This document shows, piece after piece, positions 1 through 7,404 of a stretch of 64,000 nt of DNA. The stretch is from CAVRIA01 sp963721115 (GTDB lineage Bacteria; Desulfobacterota; Binatia; HRBIN30; CADEER01). The position numbers and the translations under genes were made by a program. The stretch is taken from assembly GCA_963721115.1 (NCBI GenBank), contig CAVRIA010000021.1, positions 1 through 64,000 of the forward strand, read 5' to 3'. Below the pieces are notes generated by a model that saw only the letters and a program-made list of their open reading frames with translations, did no database searches and had not been told where the DNA came from. How positions within the stretch are numbered: position 1 is the first letter of the stretch; each line of letters begins with the position of its first letter.

Positions 1-12
1 GGGGTGCGGGAA

Positions 13-382
13 CTACGATTCCGGAGATTCTCGGCTACGGCGCAGGCCGCTCAGCAGCGCGTTGAGTTGCCGCCCAACTTTCCCGCTGAGTTCGAACAGA
101 TCGTCGACGCGCTTTTTTTGCGCCAACCCTAATCGGCCGGCGAGCTCGATCTGCGTCTCAATCTCCAGCAGCGAACCGTATGCAAGCCCGACAAATCGCT
201 CGTAGTCTTTACCCCCTCGACCGTATCCCTCGGCGATTCGACGGCACTGAGACGGCGGCTCGATTCATCTGCGACGTGAGTCCGTAAATCTCATCTCGCG
301 GGAAGGTCTTGGTGAGCCCGTACACCGCCTCCGCCAGCTCCATCGCGTCCCGCCAGACGCGTAGATCCCGATGCCCCGCCAC
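13..382 (-). pseudogene. four-helix bundle protein (23S rRNA IVP family), frameshifted
   Basis: The conceptual product starts around a GTG at 382 (VAGHRDLRVWRDAMELAEAVYG) and matches the four-helix-bundle family found inside 23S rRNA intervening sequences and as free genes; its function is unknown. The first 50 residues run to SQMNRAAVSVPSN. The frame then breaks near 240, where the usual IAEGYGRGG continues two bases out of register as AEGYGRGGKDYERFVG, through to a stop at 13-15. Joining the two frames gives a normal-length protein of about 120 aa, so a 2-nt deletion is the simplest reading. A second, intact paralog lies at 3755-4171. The family call is secure; whether the frameshift is biological is not known. 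Confidence 0.6.
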
Positions 383-471
383 GCCGCGTCCTAGATCTAG
401 TTCTTCCCCCTGAACCCCGAACCCCGAACCCCGAACCCGCAATGCCACGCCCCCAGGGGCGTGGCGAGCAA
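383..471. repeat. short C-rich repeats, no gene
   Basis: This stretch holds four degenerate copies of a CCCGAA-type motif around 408-440 and a small GC-rich hairpin (CCACGCCCC/GGGGCGTGG, about 445-463). I see no gene in it. Confidence 0.4.
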
Positions 472-713
472 TGAGCCGTGTTGGATTCGAACCAACGACC
501 CCGTTCAGGGTTCAGATCTCAGGGCTCAGGGCACAGTCGGTGATCAAGTCCTCCGAAACTGTGCCCTGCGCCCTGAAAACTGTGCCCTGGAATGAGCCGT
601 GTTGGATTCGAACCAACGACCCCGTTCAGGGTTCAGATCTCAGGGCTCAGGGCACAGTCGGTGATCAAGTCCTCCGAAACTGTGCCCTGCGCCCTGAAAA
701 CTGTGCCCTGGAA
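472..713. repeat. two perfect 121-bp tandem repeats carrying the tRNA-Lys 3' end
   Basis: Units 472-592 and 593-713 appear identical. Each begins with the 29-30 nt that form the 3' end (T-arm and acceptor strand) of the tRNA-Lys at 4342-4415, read on the minus strand. About 90 bp follow, containing an 18-bp inverted repeat (TCAGGGCTCAGGGCACAG against CTGTGCCCTGCGCCCTGA, 17 of 18 pairing). The same unit recurs once more at 4219-4341, directly next to the real tRNA. Repeated tRNA 3' ends are the classic footprint of site-specific integrases using tRNA genes as attachment sites. Integration is an inference, as no integrase is visible in the window. Confidence 0.85.
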
Positions 714-883
714 TGAGCCGTGTTGGATTCGAACCAACGACCCCGGTCAGTGTTCAGTTTTCAGGGCTCAGTGCGCAGTCGATCTGCCTGTACTCGACGC
801 CTTCTTCGCGGATTGTGGTGTCGCGTTTCGTGTCCAGCGAGCGCCGCAGTCCGTTGAGAACCTTGCCGAGCTCAGCGGTGCGC
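714..883 (-). pseudogene. tRNA-Lys 3' remnant plus truncated four-helix-bundle gene copy
   Basis: This block is a near-identical copy of 3715-3884. It includes the tRNA-Lys 3' end and the last roughly 43 codons of the four-helix-bundle gene (stop at 754, minus strand). Homology stops abruptly after 883, so only the C-terminal end of the gene is left. About 20 bp further on, 906-921 repeats the tRNA anticodon-loop segment (CCCTCTGCTTAAAAGG). The arrangement looks like a duplication with a recombination endpoint inside the gene. Confidence 0.7.
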
Positions 884-1083
884 TTGGGGTTGGTTGGGAT
901 GCAAAACCCTCTGCTTAAAAGGCCGTTCCAGCGCTCTCAAAAAGTCCAGTGTTTACGGTGCTTTTCGTTGAGCGCGAACGATTTCGCCGATGCTTCGCTG
1001 TCCAAGGTGTTCACGCGTCATCACGCGCTTTCACTCCTCTACCGGTACAAAAAACCGGTACAAGGTTCGTTCTGGGAGTCGGA
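884..1083. other. non-coding junction
   Basis: I find no supported gene. The stretch contains the tRNA anticodon-arm fragment at 906-921 and a short palindrome-like element, TACCGGTACAAAAAACCGGTAC, split as TACCGGTAC and CCGGTAC (about 1039-1061). A related TACCGGTGC...CCGGCAC motif occurs near 3459-3480. Confidence 0.35.
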
Positions 1084-1341
1084 TCAGCTCGCCGCCCGCA
1101 ACGAGATCACCGGCACCGGCACGGTCGCCTGGCCAGGCTTGTCCTTCTTCATCTGCCGGTCCATCTCGCGCACGGTGACGGCCGAGAAATAGCGCTCCCC
1201 ACAAGCGGAGCATACACGTGCGGGAACGCGTTCGAAGATGAAATGCTTCCCTTTGCGGTGGCGGTAAACGGTGACGAGCCTTTCACTCGCGTCCACGAGC
1301 TCGCCGCAATACTCACATGGGTCCGAACGGTCCAGCATCAT
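1084..1341 (-). CDS. YgiT/MqsA-type zinc-finger antitoxin
   Basis: This small protein (about 85 aa from the ATG at 1341) has two CxxC pairs, CEYCG near its start and CSACGERYFS about 45 residues later. This is the zinc-binding layout of YgiT/MqsA N-terminal domains. In the family these proteins neutralise an RNase toxin and autoregulate the operon. The chosen ATG overlaps the TGA of the upstream toxin by 4 nt (ATGA), which fixes the start. The usual MqsA HTH domain is absent or reduced to a short tail, as in many YgiT-only antitoxins paired with DUF4258 toxins. Confidence 0.75.
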   Translation of the reverse strand: MMLDRSDPCEYCGELVDASERLVTVYRHRKGKHFIFERVPARVCSACGERYFSAVTVREMDRQMKKDKPGQATVPVPVISLRAAS

Positions 1342-1616
1342 GCCTCCATCGCGTATACCGTGATGATACGCAAGCGTTCCGACGGAAGAAAGCGACATAC
1401 GACCTCGACCTCCTCCTCGCGCCCGCGTAGCCTACCCCGAACCATGAAGCGGATCCCTCTCGGGTCGTTGGTCAGCTCGCGCACGACCCGTCCTCGTAGA
1501 AGAACTTCGCGGATTTCCTCCTCGGTGAGGTCGTCTTCATCCACCTCTTCGATGGCGTGTGCCGTGAACTCGTAGCGGTCTTCCCGCACGGCCTTACGAA
1601 TGCGCCGAATACTCAT
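1338..1616 (-). CDS. DUF4258 family toxin (RelE-like fold)
   Basis: The 92-aa basic protein starts MSIRRIRKAVREDRYEFTAH and has the DUF4258 pattern: an N-terminal 'F(T)xHAxEE' helix, then ...RGIRFMVRGRL, and an EVVCRF..ITVYAMEA strand end. Members are predicted ribonuclease-type toxins of type II toxin-antitoxin modules. Here it comes first, followed by the zinc-finger antitoxin with a 4-nt overlap. This toxin-first order is typical for this pair. The module sits inside the tRNA-Lys-bounded, scarred region, consistent with mobile DNA. Activity is inferred from family only. Confidence 0.75.
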   Translation of the reverse strand: MSIRRIRKAVREDRYEFTAHAIEEVDEDDLTEEEIREVLLRGRVVRELTNDPRGIRFMVRGRLRGREEEVEVVCRFLPSERLRIITVYAMEA

Positions 1617-1652
1617 TTGGGGATCTATTTGGCGCGTTCGGGACCGCGCCGT

Positions 1653-3329
1653 CTACGCTAGCTCCTCCAGCAGCGCCTTCGCCTCCATGAGGTCCTTGGT
1701 GTCGAAGCCTTCGGTGAACCAGGAATAGATCGGCTGAAGGAGTGCATGTGCTTCGTCGCGCTTCCCCTGGCGCTGCCAGAGCCGTGCGAGGCTCGTGGCG
1801 GTGCGCAACTCGAACGTCTTGGCCTCCTGGCGCCGGGCGATCTCCAGCGATTTGCCCAAGAGTGCCTCTGCCTCGTCGACCGCATCGCGGTCCATGTCGA
1901 GAAGGATCTCTGCCCGCAAGCGGTGCAAATTGGCATCATAGTAGTGCTGTTCCTGTTGCTCGGCTTGCGCGACTCCGAGTGCGATTGCATCCAGAGCATC
2001 GTCATGACGGCCGACTCTCCATAGGCCCTCGGCGAAGAGAGCCAGGGTCAGCTCGATCGTCTTCCGCCGCCGCAGCTCCGGGCTGGACTGAAGCCGCGTC
2101 GGCGGCGGCAGTCCGAGAAATTCCGCCATCAAGGCCACGTTCTCCGCCGACGCGAGCGCACGCAGCCCGACCTCTAGCTTGGCGAGCTTGTCGGCCGCGT
2201 TGTCCCGTGACGTGAACGCCAGCCCTTGCGAGACGAGCGCAATCACCGGGTAGAAAGGTGTCCCTTCCATATACGGTGTCGCGCCGCATTCGAGCCACGT
2301 GTGCGGCACCGCCTTCAGGTGCTCGTGTAGCTGGTAGACGAGGCGTGATTTCCCGACGCCCGCCTCGCCGAGAACGACGACATTCTGCCCCTCACCGTCA
2401 TGCGCTCGTTCCCAGCGGTCCACGAGGGTTGCTAGCTCGACCTCGCGGCCGACGAAAAGCGTCAGCCGCCCCTCCGCGACATCCAGTCGGCTGCGCACCC
2501 CACTCGGCTGCACGACGCGGTAGAGCGCTACCGGCTCACGTACGCCCTTCAGCATCTGCGGGCCGCGGTCCTCGACCACGAACATCCCGGCGACCAGGCG
2601 CAGCGTCGCGTCGCTGATCAGCACCGAGTCGGGCTCAGCCGCGCCCTCGAGCCGCGCCGCGATGTTTGTCGTGTCGCCGAGGGCGAGCGTCTCGGTTTTG
2701 GCGCCGCCGCCCATCTCGCCGACGACAACGGGGCCGGTGTGGATCCCAACCCGAGCAGCGAGACGAACGTCGTACTCTGGTTCGAGTGACTCGTTCAATG
2801 TCTTCAGCGCTGTGAAGATCTCGAGACCAGCTCGCACCGCTCGTTCCGCATCGTCTTCGTGCGCTTGCGGATAGCCGAAATAGACGAGCAACCCGTCGCC
2901 CAGGTACTGCGCGATGTGGCCCTCGTATCGTTGAATCACCGAGGATGCTGTCTCTTGGTACGCACGCACGACTCCGCGCAGATCCTCGGCGTCGAGGCGC
3001 TGCGACAGATCGGTCGATCCCACCAGATCACAGAACATCATGGTGAGCTGGCGTCGTTCTGCCCCGACACTCGCAAGACGCTCCGACTGCACCTCGGGTG
3101 CTGGCTCCGGTGCCTCGACCGTCGCAGAGGCTTGCGGTGAAGGCGACCCGATCCACGAGAGCACCACGCCCTCGCGGAGGGCCACCCGTTGCACGTCGAC
3201 GAGCTCCTCGATCAACTCTTCGAGGGCATTGTCGTCGAGGTCGAACTCGCGCTTCAGGCCGCGGAGGGAGACACGGTCGTGTTCGCGAAGGTACGTCTTC
3301 GCTCTGGCCACCGTGTCGAGAAAGCTCAT
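1653..3329 (-). CDS. class III cyclase / AAA ATPase / TPR regulator with internal deletion
   Basis: The 558-aa protein has an N-terminal helical segment (1-60), a class III nucleotide cyclase domain (about 90-275) with both metal-binding aspartates (MMFCDLVGST, QYLGDGLLVYFG) and LALGDTTNIAARLEG, and then an AAA/STAND ATPase start with Walker A (VVLGEAGVGKSRLV, about residue 320). After TIELTLALFAEGL (about 435, near nt 2020) the sequence jumps to C-terminal TPR repeats. Proteins of this family are usually about 1,000-1,150 aa; Walker B, the sensor region and most of the TPRs are missing, but the frame is kept. The cyclase half may work; signalling by ATP-driven oligomerisation probably does not. 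An in-frame deletion within the gene is inferred. Confidence 0.75.
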   Translation of the reverse strand: MSFLDTVARAKTYLREHDRVSLRGLKREFDLDDNALEELIEELVDVQRVALREGVVLSWIGSPSPQASATVEAPEPAPEVQSERLASVGAERRQLTMMFCDLVGSTDLSQRLDAEDLRGVVRAYQETASSVIQRYEGHIAQYLGDGLLVYFGYPQAHEDDAERAVRAGLEIFTALKTLNESLEPEYDVRLAARVGIHTGPVVVGEMGGGAKTETLALGDTTNIAARLEGAAEPDSVLISDATLRLVAGMFVVEDRGPQMLKGVREPVALYRVVQPSGVRSRLDVAEGRLTLFVGREVELATLVDRWERAHDGEGQNVVVLGEAGVGKSRLVYQLHEHLKAVPHTWLECGATPYMEGTPFYPVIALVSQGLAFTSRDNAADKLAKLEVGLRALASAENVALMAEFLGLPPPTRLQSSPELRRRKTIELTLALFAEGLWRVGRHDDALDAIALGVAQAEQQEQHYYDANLHRLRAEILLDMDRDAVDEAEALLGKSLEIARRQEAKTFELRTATSLARLWQRQGKRDEAHALLQPIYSWFTEGFDTKDLMEAKALLEELA

Positions 3330-3714
3330 CCTGGTCGCGTTCCCCAGCCTACGCGGGTATGCCTAACGCGACGATCGGCAGAAGTACAATTGCCAGCGCC
3401 TCGGGTCGGGAGGGGCGTGCCAACGTTCGAGTGTCTCGAGCGTTGCCGCGCAACTCATACCGGTGCAAAAACCGGCACACGGAAACAGGCAACGCTAACT
3501 GCCCGATAACGCGGTCCTTTTCCGGCGAAAAACGGGGACCCTCTGCCTCGATTGCAGAACCAAAGAACCGAGGTCACACACTCGACGGAACCTCTTGTGC
3601 CACAAGGAGTTACCCGCAATCGCGGAGATCGTGCAACGACCCTCTGCTTAAAACCGCCCTGCCAAACATCACGGGCGCAGAACGTGACGCAAACCGTTGT
3701 GCCGCAACGAAAAG
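3330..3714. other. non-coding stretch with a tRNA-Lys fragment
   Basis: No convincing gene is visible. The segment at 3634-3653 is a 20-nt exact copy of the tRNA-Lys anticodon-arm region (same bases as 4363-4382), suggesting another recombination scar. A TACCGGTGC...CCGGCAC near-palindrome lies around 3459-3480, echoing one near 1039-1061. The stretch would hold the upstream region of the minus-strand cyclase gene. Confidence 0.4.
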
Positions 3715-3744
3715 TGAGCCGTGTTGGATTCGAACCAACGACCC
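3715..3744. repeat. tRNA-Lys 3' end remnant
   Basis: This is another copy of the tRNA-Lys T-arm/acceptor 3' sequence (TGAGCCGTGTTGGATTCGAA and onward), in the same orientation as the true gene at 4342-4415. It lies just 3' of the intact four-helix-bundle gene and is the partner of the remnant at 714-743. Confidence 0.75.
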
Positions 3745-3754
3745 CGGTCAGTTT

Positions 3755-4171
3755 TCAGTTTTCAGGGCTCAGTGCGCAGTCGATCTGCCTGTACTCGACG
3801 CCTTCTTCGCGGATTGTGGTGTCGCGTTTCGTGTCCAGCGAGCGCCGCAGTCCGTTGAGAACCTTGCCGAGCTCAGCGGTGCGCCGCTCCAGCCCGCGAA
3901 CGTCGTCCAGCAGTCCGAGCCGTCGCGTGAGATCGATCGCTGTTTCCAGCTCCAACAGGGAGCCGTACGCGATGCCGATGAAGCGCACAAATTCCTTTCC
4001 GCCCCGCCCGTACCCTTCGGCCAGATTCATCGGCACCGAAGCAGCCGCGCGTTTCATCTGCGACGCGAGGCCATACCGCTCGTCCCCCGGCAACCGCGAA
4101 ACCGCCTTGTACACCTCTTCCGTCAGCTCCATCCCCAGCTCCCAGGCCCGCAGATTCCTGTACCCGCGCAT
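3755..4171 (-). CDS. four-helix bundle protein (23S rRNA IVP family)
   Basis: The predicted protein of about 138 aa begins MRGYRNLRAWELGMELTEEV and contains the family signature LASQMKRAAASVPMNLAEGY followed by GRGGKEFVRFIGIAYGSLLELET. It matches free-standing members of the 23S rRNA intervening-sequence four-helix-bundle family, whose cellular role is unknown. The start at 4171 is preferred over one 11 codons upstream because it matches the family N-terminus. The gene is flanked on both sides by tRNA-Lys 3' repeats (3715 and 4219), so it looks like cargo of a tRNA-targeted insertion. Confidence 0.75.
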   Translation of the reverse strand: MRGYRNLRAWELGMELTEEVYKAVSRLPGDERYGLASQMKRAAASVPMNLAEGYGRGGKEFVRFIGIAYGSLLELETAIDLTRRLGLLDDVRGLERRTAELGKVLNGLRRSLDTKRDTTIREEGVEYRQIDCALSPEN

Positions 4172-4218
4172 CGGTGCCTCCTTCTGACAACTGAGCCCTG
4201 CCAACGGAGAACTGAAAA

Positions 4219-4341
4219 TGAGCCGCGTGTTGGATTCGAACCAACGACCCCGTTCAGGGTTCAGATCTCAGGGCTCAGGGCACAGTCGGTGATCAAGTCC
4301 TCCGAAACTGTGCCCTGCGCCCTGAAAACTGTGCCCTGGAA
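4219..4341. repeat. third 121-bp-type repeat unit abutting tRNA-Lys
   Basis: This is the same unit as at 472-713, starting with a copy of the tRNA-Lys 3' end, here with two extra bases (TGAGCCGCGTG) near the start. It carries the same inverted repeat of CAGGGCACAG/CTGTGCCCTG. It abuts the 3' end of the functional tRNA gene exactly. Confidence 0.8.
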
Positions 4342-4415
4342 TGAGCCGTGTTGGATTCGAACCAACGACCCTCTGCTTAAAAGGCAGATGCTCTAACCAC
4401 CTGAGCTAACGGCTC
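4342..4415 (-). tRNA. tRNA-Lys (anticodon TTT)
   Basis: The reverse complement folds as a normal cloverleaf. It has acceptor GAGCCGT/ACGGCTC with discriminator A, a D-arm AGCTCAGGTGGTTAGAGC, anticodon stem TCTGC/GCAGA around loop CTTTTAA (anticodon TTT), and a T-arm GTTGGTTCGAATCCAAC. No CCA is encoded. Copies of its 3' part occur at 472, 593, 714, 3715 and 4219, and anticodon-arm pieces at 906 and 3634, marking this gene as an integration target. Confidence 0.95.
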
Positions 4416-4609
4416 GACGCGGAGTTCCCTCGGCGCTACCACGCGCAACTCGCGGGGGTCAAGGTGGCGTCGGGCGAGCGGAAGGCGCAGCGCGCGCGTT
4501 GCGCGCGACGCTGGGGGACCGCTGCGCGATTGCGCTCGTCGACGGCGCAGCAGGAGGCGCGGGAAGGGTTCCCGGTCTGAAAGGAGAGAGTTGTCCGGCC
4601 GGGCGGCTT

Positions 4610-4647
4610 GAGTTATACGCAGGATCACCCGACTGTGCGTATAACTC
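4610..4647. promoter_or_regulatory. operator-like 12-bp inverted repeat
   Basis: Arms GAGTTATACGCA (4610-4621) and TGCGTATAACTC (4636-4647) are perfect complements separated by 14 nt. The second arm ends one base before the start codon at 4648. Such placement suits a repressor operator, or an RNA hairpin hiding the ribosome binding site, since no clear Shine-Dalgarno sequence is left outside it. Function is inferred from position only. Confidence 0.6.
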
Positions 4648-5691
4648 GTGATGGAGCGCCTTTCCCTGCAGATCCAGACGGCTTACGCCGAGCTCTTGGA
4701 GCAGCTGACAGCGCTCGAGGCGCAGCGCGCCATCGGCCACGCCGGCGGCGCGTTCGTCCGCAAGACGATCAAAGGGCAGGAGTACTACTACTACCAACAC
4801 GTGCTGCCGAGCGGCGCCGTCCAACGCTACGTCGGCCGCTGTACGCCGGTGCTCGATCGGGTCGTCGCCCGCTTCGAACAGGGCCGCTCGGCGGTGGCCG
4901 TGGAGAAGGGCCGGGTGGAACGCCTCGTGGCGCAGCTTCGTGCCGGCGGGGCGCTCGCGGTCGACGGAGCTTCCGCCAGAGTGCTGGCGGCCCTTGCCGA
5001 CGCGGCCGTGTTCCGCCTCGGCGGCGTGTTGGTCGGCACGAACGCTTACATCGTTCTCGGGAACGCGCTTGGCGTGCGCTGGCCGTTGGGGGCTCTTCGC
5101 ACAGACGACATCGACGTCGCCGGCGAACGCACGCTCGAGGTTGCGGTGCCGCCCTTGAAGGCCGACGTGCCAAAGATTCTCGACAGTCTCGAAATGGGTT
5201 TCCTGCCCGTGCCCGGTCTATCCCCGGACGCCGTGTCGACCTCGTTCAAGGTGCGCGGTCGCGCGCTGCGCGTGGATCTCCTCACGCCGCAGAAGCGCGG
5301 TGGTATGAAGCCGATTCCCATTCCGCGCTTCGGAACGGCTGCGCAACCGCTGCCGGATCTGGATTATCTGATCCAGCAGCCGATGCCCGCGGCCGTCGTG
5401 GGTGGTTCAGGCGTCCTGGTCCAAGTGCCCGCTGCCGGACGCTTCGCGCTGCACAAGCTCCTGGTGTCGCGCTCCCGCCCGGCGAGCAGCCAGGCGAAGG
5501 GGGCGAAGGACCTGCTCCAGGCGGCGCAGATGATCGAGGTGCTGGCCGAGGACCGTCCGGGTGACCTGCGCGCCGCCTGGGACGCGCTCGGCGCCCGGCG
5601 TTCGTCGAAAGGCCTGCGATCCGCCATGGGGACGCTGGCGAAGCGGTATCCCGACGCGCACCGGGCGTTGGCGAGCGAAATGATGCAGTGA
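4648..5691 (+). CDS. GSU2403-family nucleotidyltransferase-fold protein
   Basis: The 347-aa protein (GTG start at 4648, or ATG one codon later) has an N-terminal helical region (LQTAYAELLEQL-like) and a central nucleotidyltransferase-like core. That core shows GGVLVGTNAYIVLGNALG followed by LRTDDIDVAGE, the D-x-D pair expected for metal binding. The C-terminal part contains FALHKLLVSRSR, as seen in nucleotidyltransferase-fold/AbiEii-like proteins. It resembles the GSU2403 group, whose substrate is unknown. It stands alone, next to the tRNA-Lys integration site and behind a perfect inverted repeat. Relatives of this fold occur as toxins or defence components, but nothing here proves that role. 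Confidence 0.6.
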   Translation: MMERLSLQIQTAYAELLEQLTALEAQRAIGHAGGAFVRKTIKGQEYYYYQHVLPSGAVQRYVGRCTPVLDRVVARFEQGRSAVAVEKGRVERLVAQLRAGGALAVDGASARVLAALADAAVFRLGGVLVGTNAYIVLGNALGVRWPLGALRTDDIDVAGERTLEVAVPPLKADVPKILDSLEMGFLPVPGLSPDAVSTSFKVRGRALRVDLLTPQKRGGMKPIPIPRFGTAAQPLPDLDYLIQQPMPAAVVGGSGVLVQVPAAGRFALHKLLVSRSRPASSQAKGAKDLLQAAQMIEVLAEDRPGDLRAAWDALGARRSSKGLRSAMGTLAKRYPDAHRALASEMMQ

Positions 5692-5767
5692 CTCAAGTGA
5701 CTCAGTGCTGGAGTGTTGGGGAAGATCGTGACCGGGCTTTGCACGGAAAGCCGAGCGACCTCCCACT

Positions 5768-5847
5768 CGTCATACCTGCGAAAAACGGGAATCCAGGACG
5801 CGGGGCACCACCGCCCCACCTGGATACCCGCTTTCGCGGGTATGACG
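5768..5847. repeat. palindromic dispersed repeat (CGTCATnCC...GGnATGACG type)
   Basis: The ends CGTCATACCTGCG and CGCGGGTATGACG are near-perfect inverted repeats, with a second inner pair AATCCAGG/CCTGGATA and a GGGGC..GCCCC core. This is the widespread palindromic element whose spurious translation reads VIPAKAGIQ. It is about 80 bp long and non-coding, probably a REP/MITE-like element. Confidence 0.7.
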
Positions 5848-5864
5848 GGCTCGAGTGCGCGAGG

Positions 5865-5911
5865 TTCTTCAAAGAACCAACAGCCAGCAACCCAACAACC
5901 CAACAATCTTA
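5865..5911. repeat. AAC/CAAC-rich dispersed repeat half
   Basis: Runs of CAACAGCC, CAGCAACC and CAACAACC follow GGTTCTTCAAAGAACC, itself a 16-bp perfect palindrome at about 5867-5882. Related CAAC-rich elements occur at 43150-43225 and 45296-45385. Confidence 0.45.
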
Positions 5912-5921
5912 TCCTCGTGCT

Positions 5922-6515
5922 TCATTCCCCGTGCTTCCCGACCTCCCAGCCCGAGGCGGCGAGGTGGCGTTCGGCGAAGGAGCGCGGGAGGCCTTCGAGC
6001 TCGGTCGACATGGTGTCGTTCCAGCGGTTGAGGAAGCCGAACAGCGCACACACGGCGACCAGCTCGACGATCTGCGGCTCGTCGAAGTGGCGGCGCAGCG
6101 CCTCGAAGTGCTCCGCCTCGACCAGGTTCGGCACCAGGGCCGAGTCGCGCGCCAGGCGCAGCGCGGCGCGCTCGGCGTCGGAGAAGGCGGGGTGCGTCTC
6201 GAACTCGAAGGCGTGCTCGATCTTCTCGGCCTGAACGCCGGCGTGCGAGGCGTGCGCCGAGGTGTGGGCCTGACAGTAGCGGCAGCCCGCCGCGTTGCTG
6301 GCGACGTAGGCGACGAGCTGCTTCAGGCCGGGGTCGACCATCCCGGGTCCGTTGATGGTGCCGGCGAGCATCAGGAAGGCCTGCAGGATCTCGGGGCGGT
6401 GCCCCATGGTGAACAGACTGTTGGGGACGAAGCCCCCCATCATCTGCTCGGCCATCTGGAAGAACGGCTCGAACTGGGCGAGGGACTCGCGGGGGAGCGG
6501 TCGCACGTGCGGCAT
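5922..6515 (-). CDS. carboxymuconolactone decarboxylase/AhpD-like protein
   Basis: The 197-aa protein shows the AhpD/CMD all-helical pattern with the redox CxxC motif in NAAGCRYCQAHTS (about residue 95-100). This is the usual site for alkylhydroperoxidase-type peroxide reduction. The N-terminal half (FFQMAEQMMGGFVPNSLFTM) is typical of this group. The gene is 3 bp downstream of the GST gene and co-oriented with the FAD monooxygenase. That suggests an accessory role in oxidative catabolism of an organic substrate, such as protection from peroxide released by an uncoupled monooxygenase. The family is clear; the substrate is not. Confidence 0.8.
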   Translation of the reverse strand: MPHVRPLPRESLAQFEPFFQMAEQMMGGFVPNSLFTMGHRPEILQAFLMLAGTINGPGMVDPGLKQLVAYVASNAAGCRYCQAHTSAHASHAGVQAEKIEHAFEFETHPAFSDAERAALRLARDSALVPNLVEAEHFEALRRHFDEPQIVELVAVCALFGFLNRWNDTMSTELEGLPRSFAERHLAASGWEVGKHGE

Positions 6516-6518
6516 GGG

Positions 6519-7325
6519 CTAAGCCCTCCCGGCCGCCGCCGCGATGGGCTCGATGTCGGGCCAGGCGGCTTCGCCGCTGGCGCGTAGGAAGGCGACGGCC
6601 TCCTCCGGTGCCCACTTGGCGACGGCGGTCGCGTAGCTCGGCCGCGCGCGCACGCGTTCGTACCAGTCCGCGAGGCGCGGCCGCGCGGAAGTAGAGAGCA
6701 GCGGCGCCATGCCGAGATGGTCGAGGCGCAGAACGTAGGGCAGGGCGGCCGCGTCGGCGAGCCCGAAGGAATCGCCCGACAGCCAAGCGCTGCGAGCCAG
6801 GTACGCCTCCATGCGGTCGAGCATGTGGATCATCTGGCCGAGCGAGCCGGCGAACTCCGGCGCCTTCACGCCGTGCTCGAGCACGCTGCGCCGCTCCGCC
6901 CGCGCCTTGGGATCGGGCATGCCGGCGATGTTCGCCTCGCGCACCTCCTCGGGCTGCTGGAGCAGGATGGCGCGCGGGCCGATGGCGAAGGTCACCGCCG
7001 CGACGACGGTGTGGACCTTCTCGTCGAGCATCTTCGTCCACAGGCGCATGGCGTGCCGGCCGGCCGGCGTCGCCGGCCGCAGCGGGATCTCCGGAAACGC
7101 GTCGTCGAGGTACTCGTTGATCAGGGTGGACTCGATGAGCACCGTACCGTCGTCGACCAGGGTCGGCACGACGTGGTTCGGGTTGAGCTTGACGTAGTCC
7201 GGATCGTGCTGCGCGGCGGCGAAGAGGTCGATCTCGTGCGAGACGAAATCGAGCTTCTTCTCGGCGAGGACGAGCCGAACCTTCTGTGAGCAGGTCGAGA
7301 ATCCGAAGTGATAGAGCTCGAGCAT
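6519..7325 (-). CDS. glutathione S-transferase family protein
   Basis: The protein is 268 aa, starting MLELYHFGFSTCSQKVRLVLAEK. It has a thioredoxin-like N-terminal domain (1-80) with a SxCSQKVR catalytic-region motif, the cis-Pro segment NHVVPTLVDDGTVLIESTLINEYLDD, and an all-helical C-terminal domain with GDSFGLADAA (the N-capping box). These features define the GST superfamily. It lies between an AhpD-like gene and an FAD-dependent hydroxylase, as in aromatic or xenobiotic breakdown clusters, where such GSTs handle epoxide, maleyl or halogenated intermediates. The exact reaction cannot be read from sequence. Confidence 0.85.
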   Translation of the reverse strand: MLELYHFGFSTCSQKVRLVLAEKKLDFVSHEIDLFAAAQHDPDYVKLNPNHVVPTLVDDGTVLIESTLINEYLDDAFPEIPLRPATPAGRHAMRLWTKMLDEKVHTVVAAVTFAIGPRAILLQQPEEVREANIAGMPDPKARAERRSVLEHGVKAPEFAGSLGQMIHMLDRMEAYLARSAWLSGDSFGLADAAALPYVLRLDHLGMAPLLSTSARPRLADWYERVRARPSYATAVAKWAPEEAVAFLRASGEAAWPDIEPIAAAAGRA

Positions 7326-7404
7326 CAGCGTTCTCCTTTTCTCGAAAGCCGGCGACCTCCTCGTCGTCGGGCTGGGAAGATGTCTCTTACGCGAGGCACC
7401 TTCG

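Noticed and set aside
472..713. Possible CRISPR array from the 121-bp repeats
   Set aside because: The whole unit repeats without variable spacers and carries a tRNA end; CRISPR repeats are shorter and separated by unique spacers.
471..1192. Open frames beginning MSRVGFEPTTP and containing CWIRTNDP
   Set aside because: They are translations of the tRNA-Lys 3' repeats (a well-known spurious pattern) and overlap repeat DNA, not genes.
5688..5906. Open frames reading VIPAKAGIQ or LGCWVAGCW
   Set aside because: They translate dispersed palindromic and CAAC-rich repeats.
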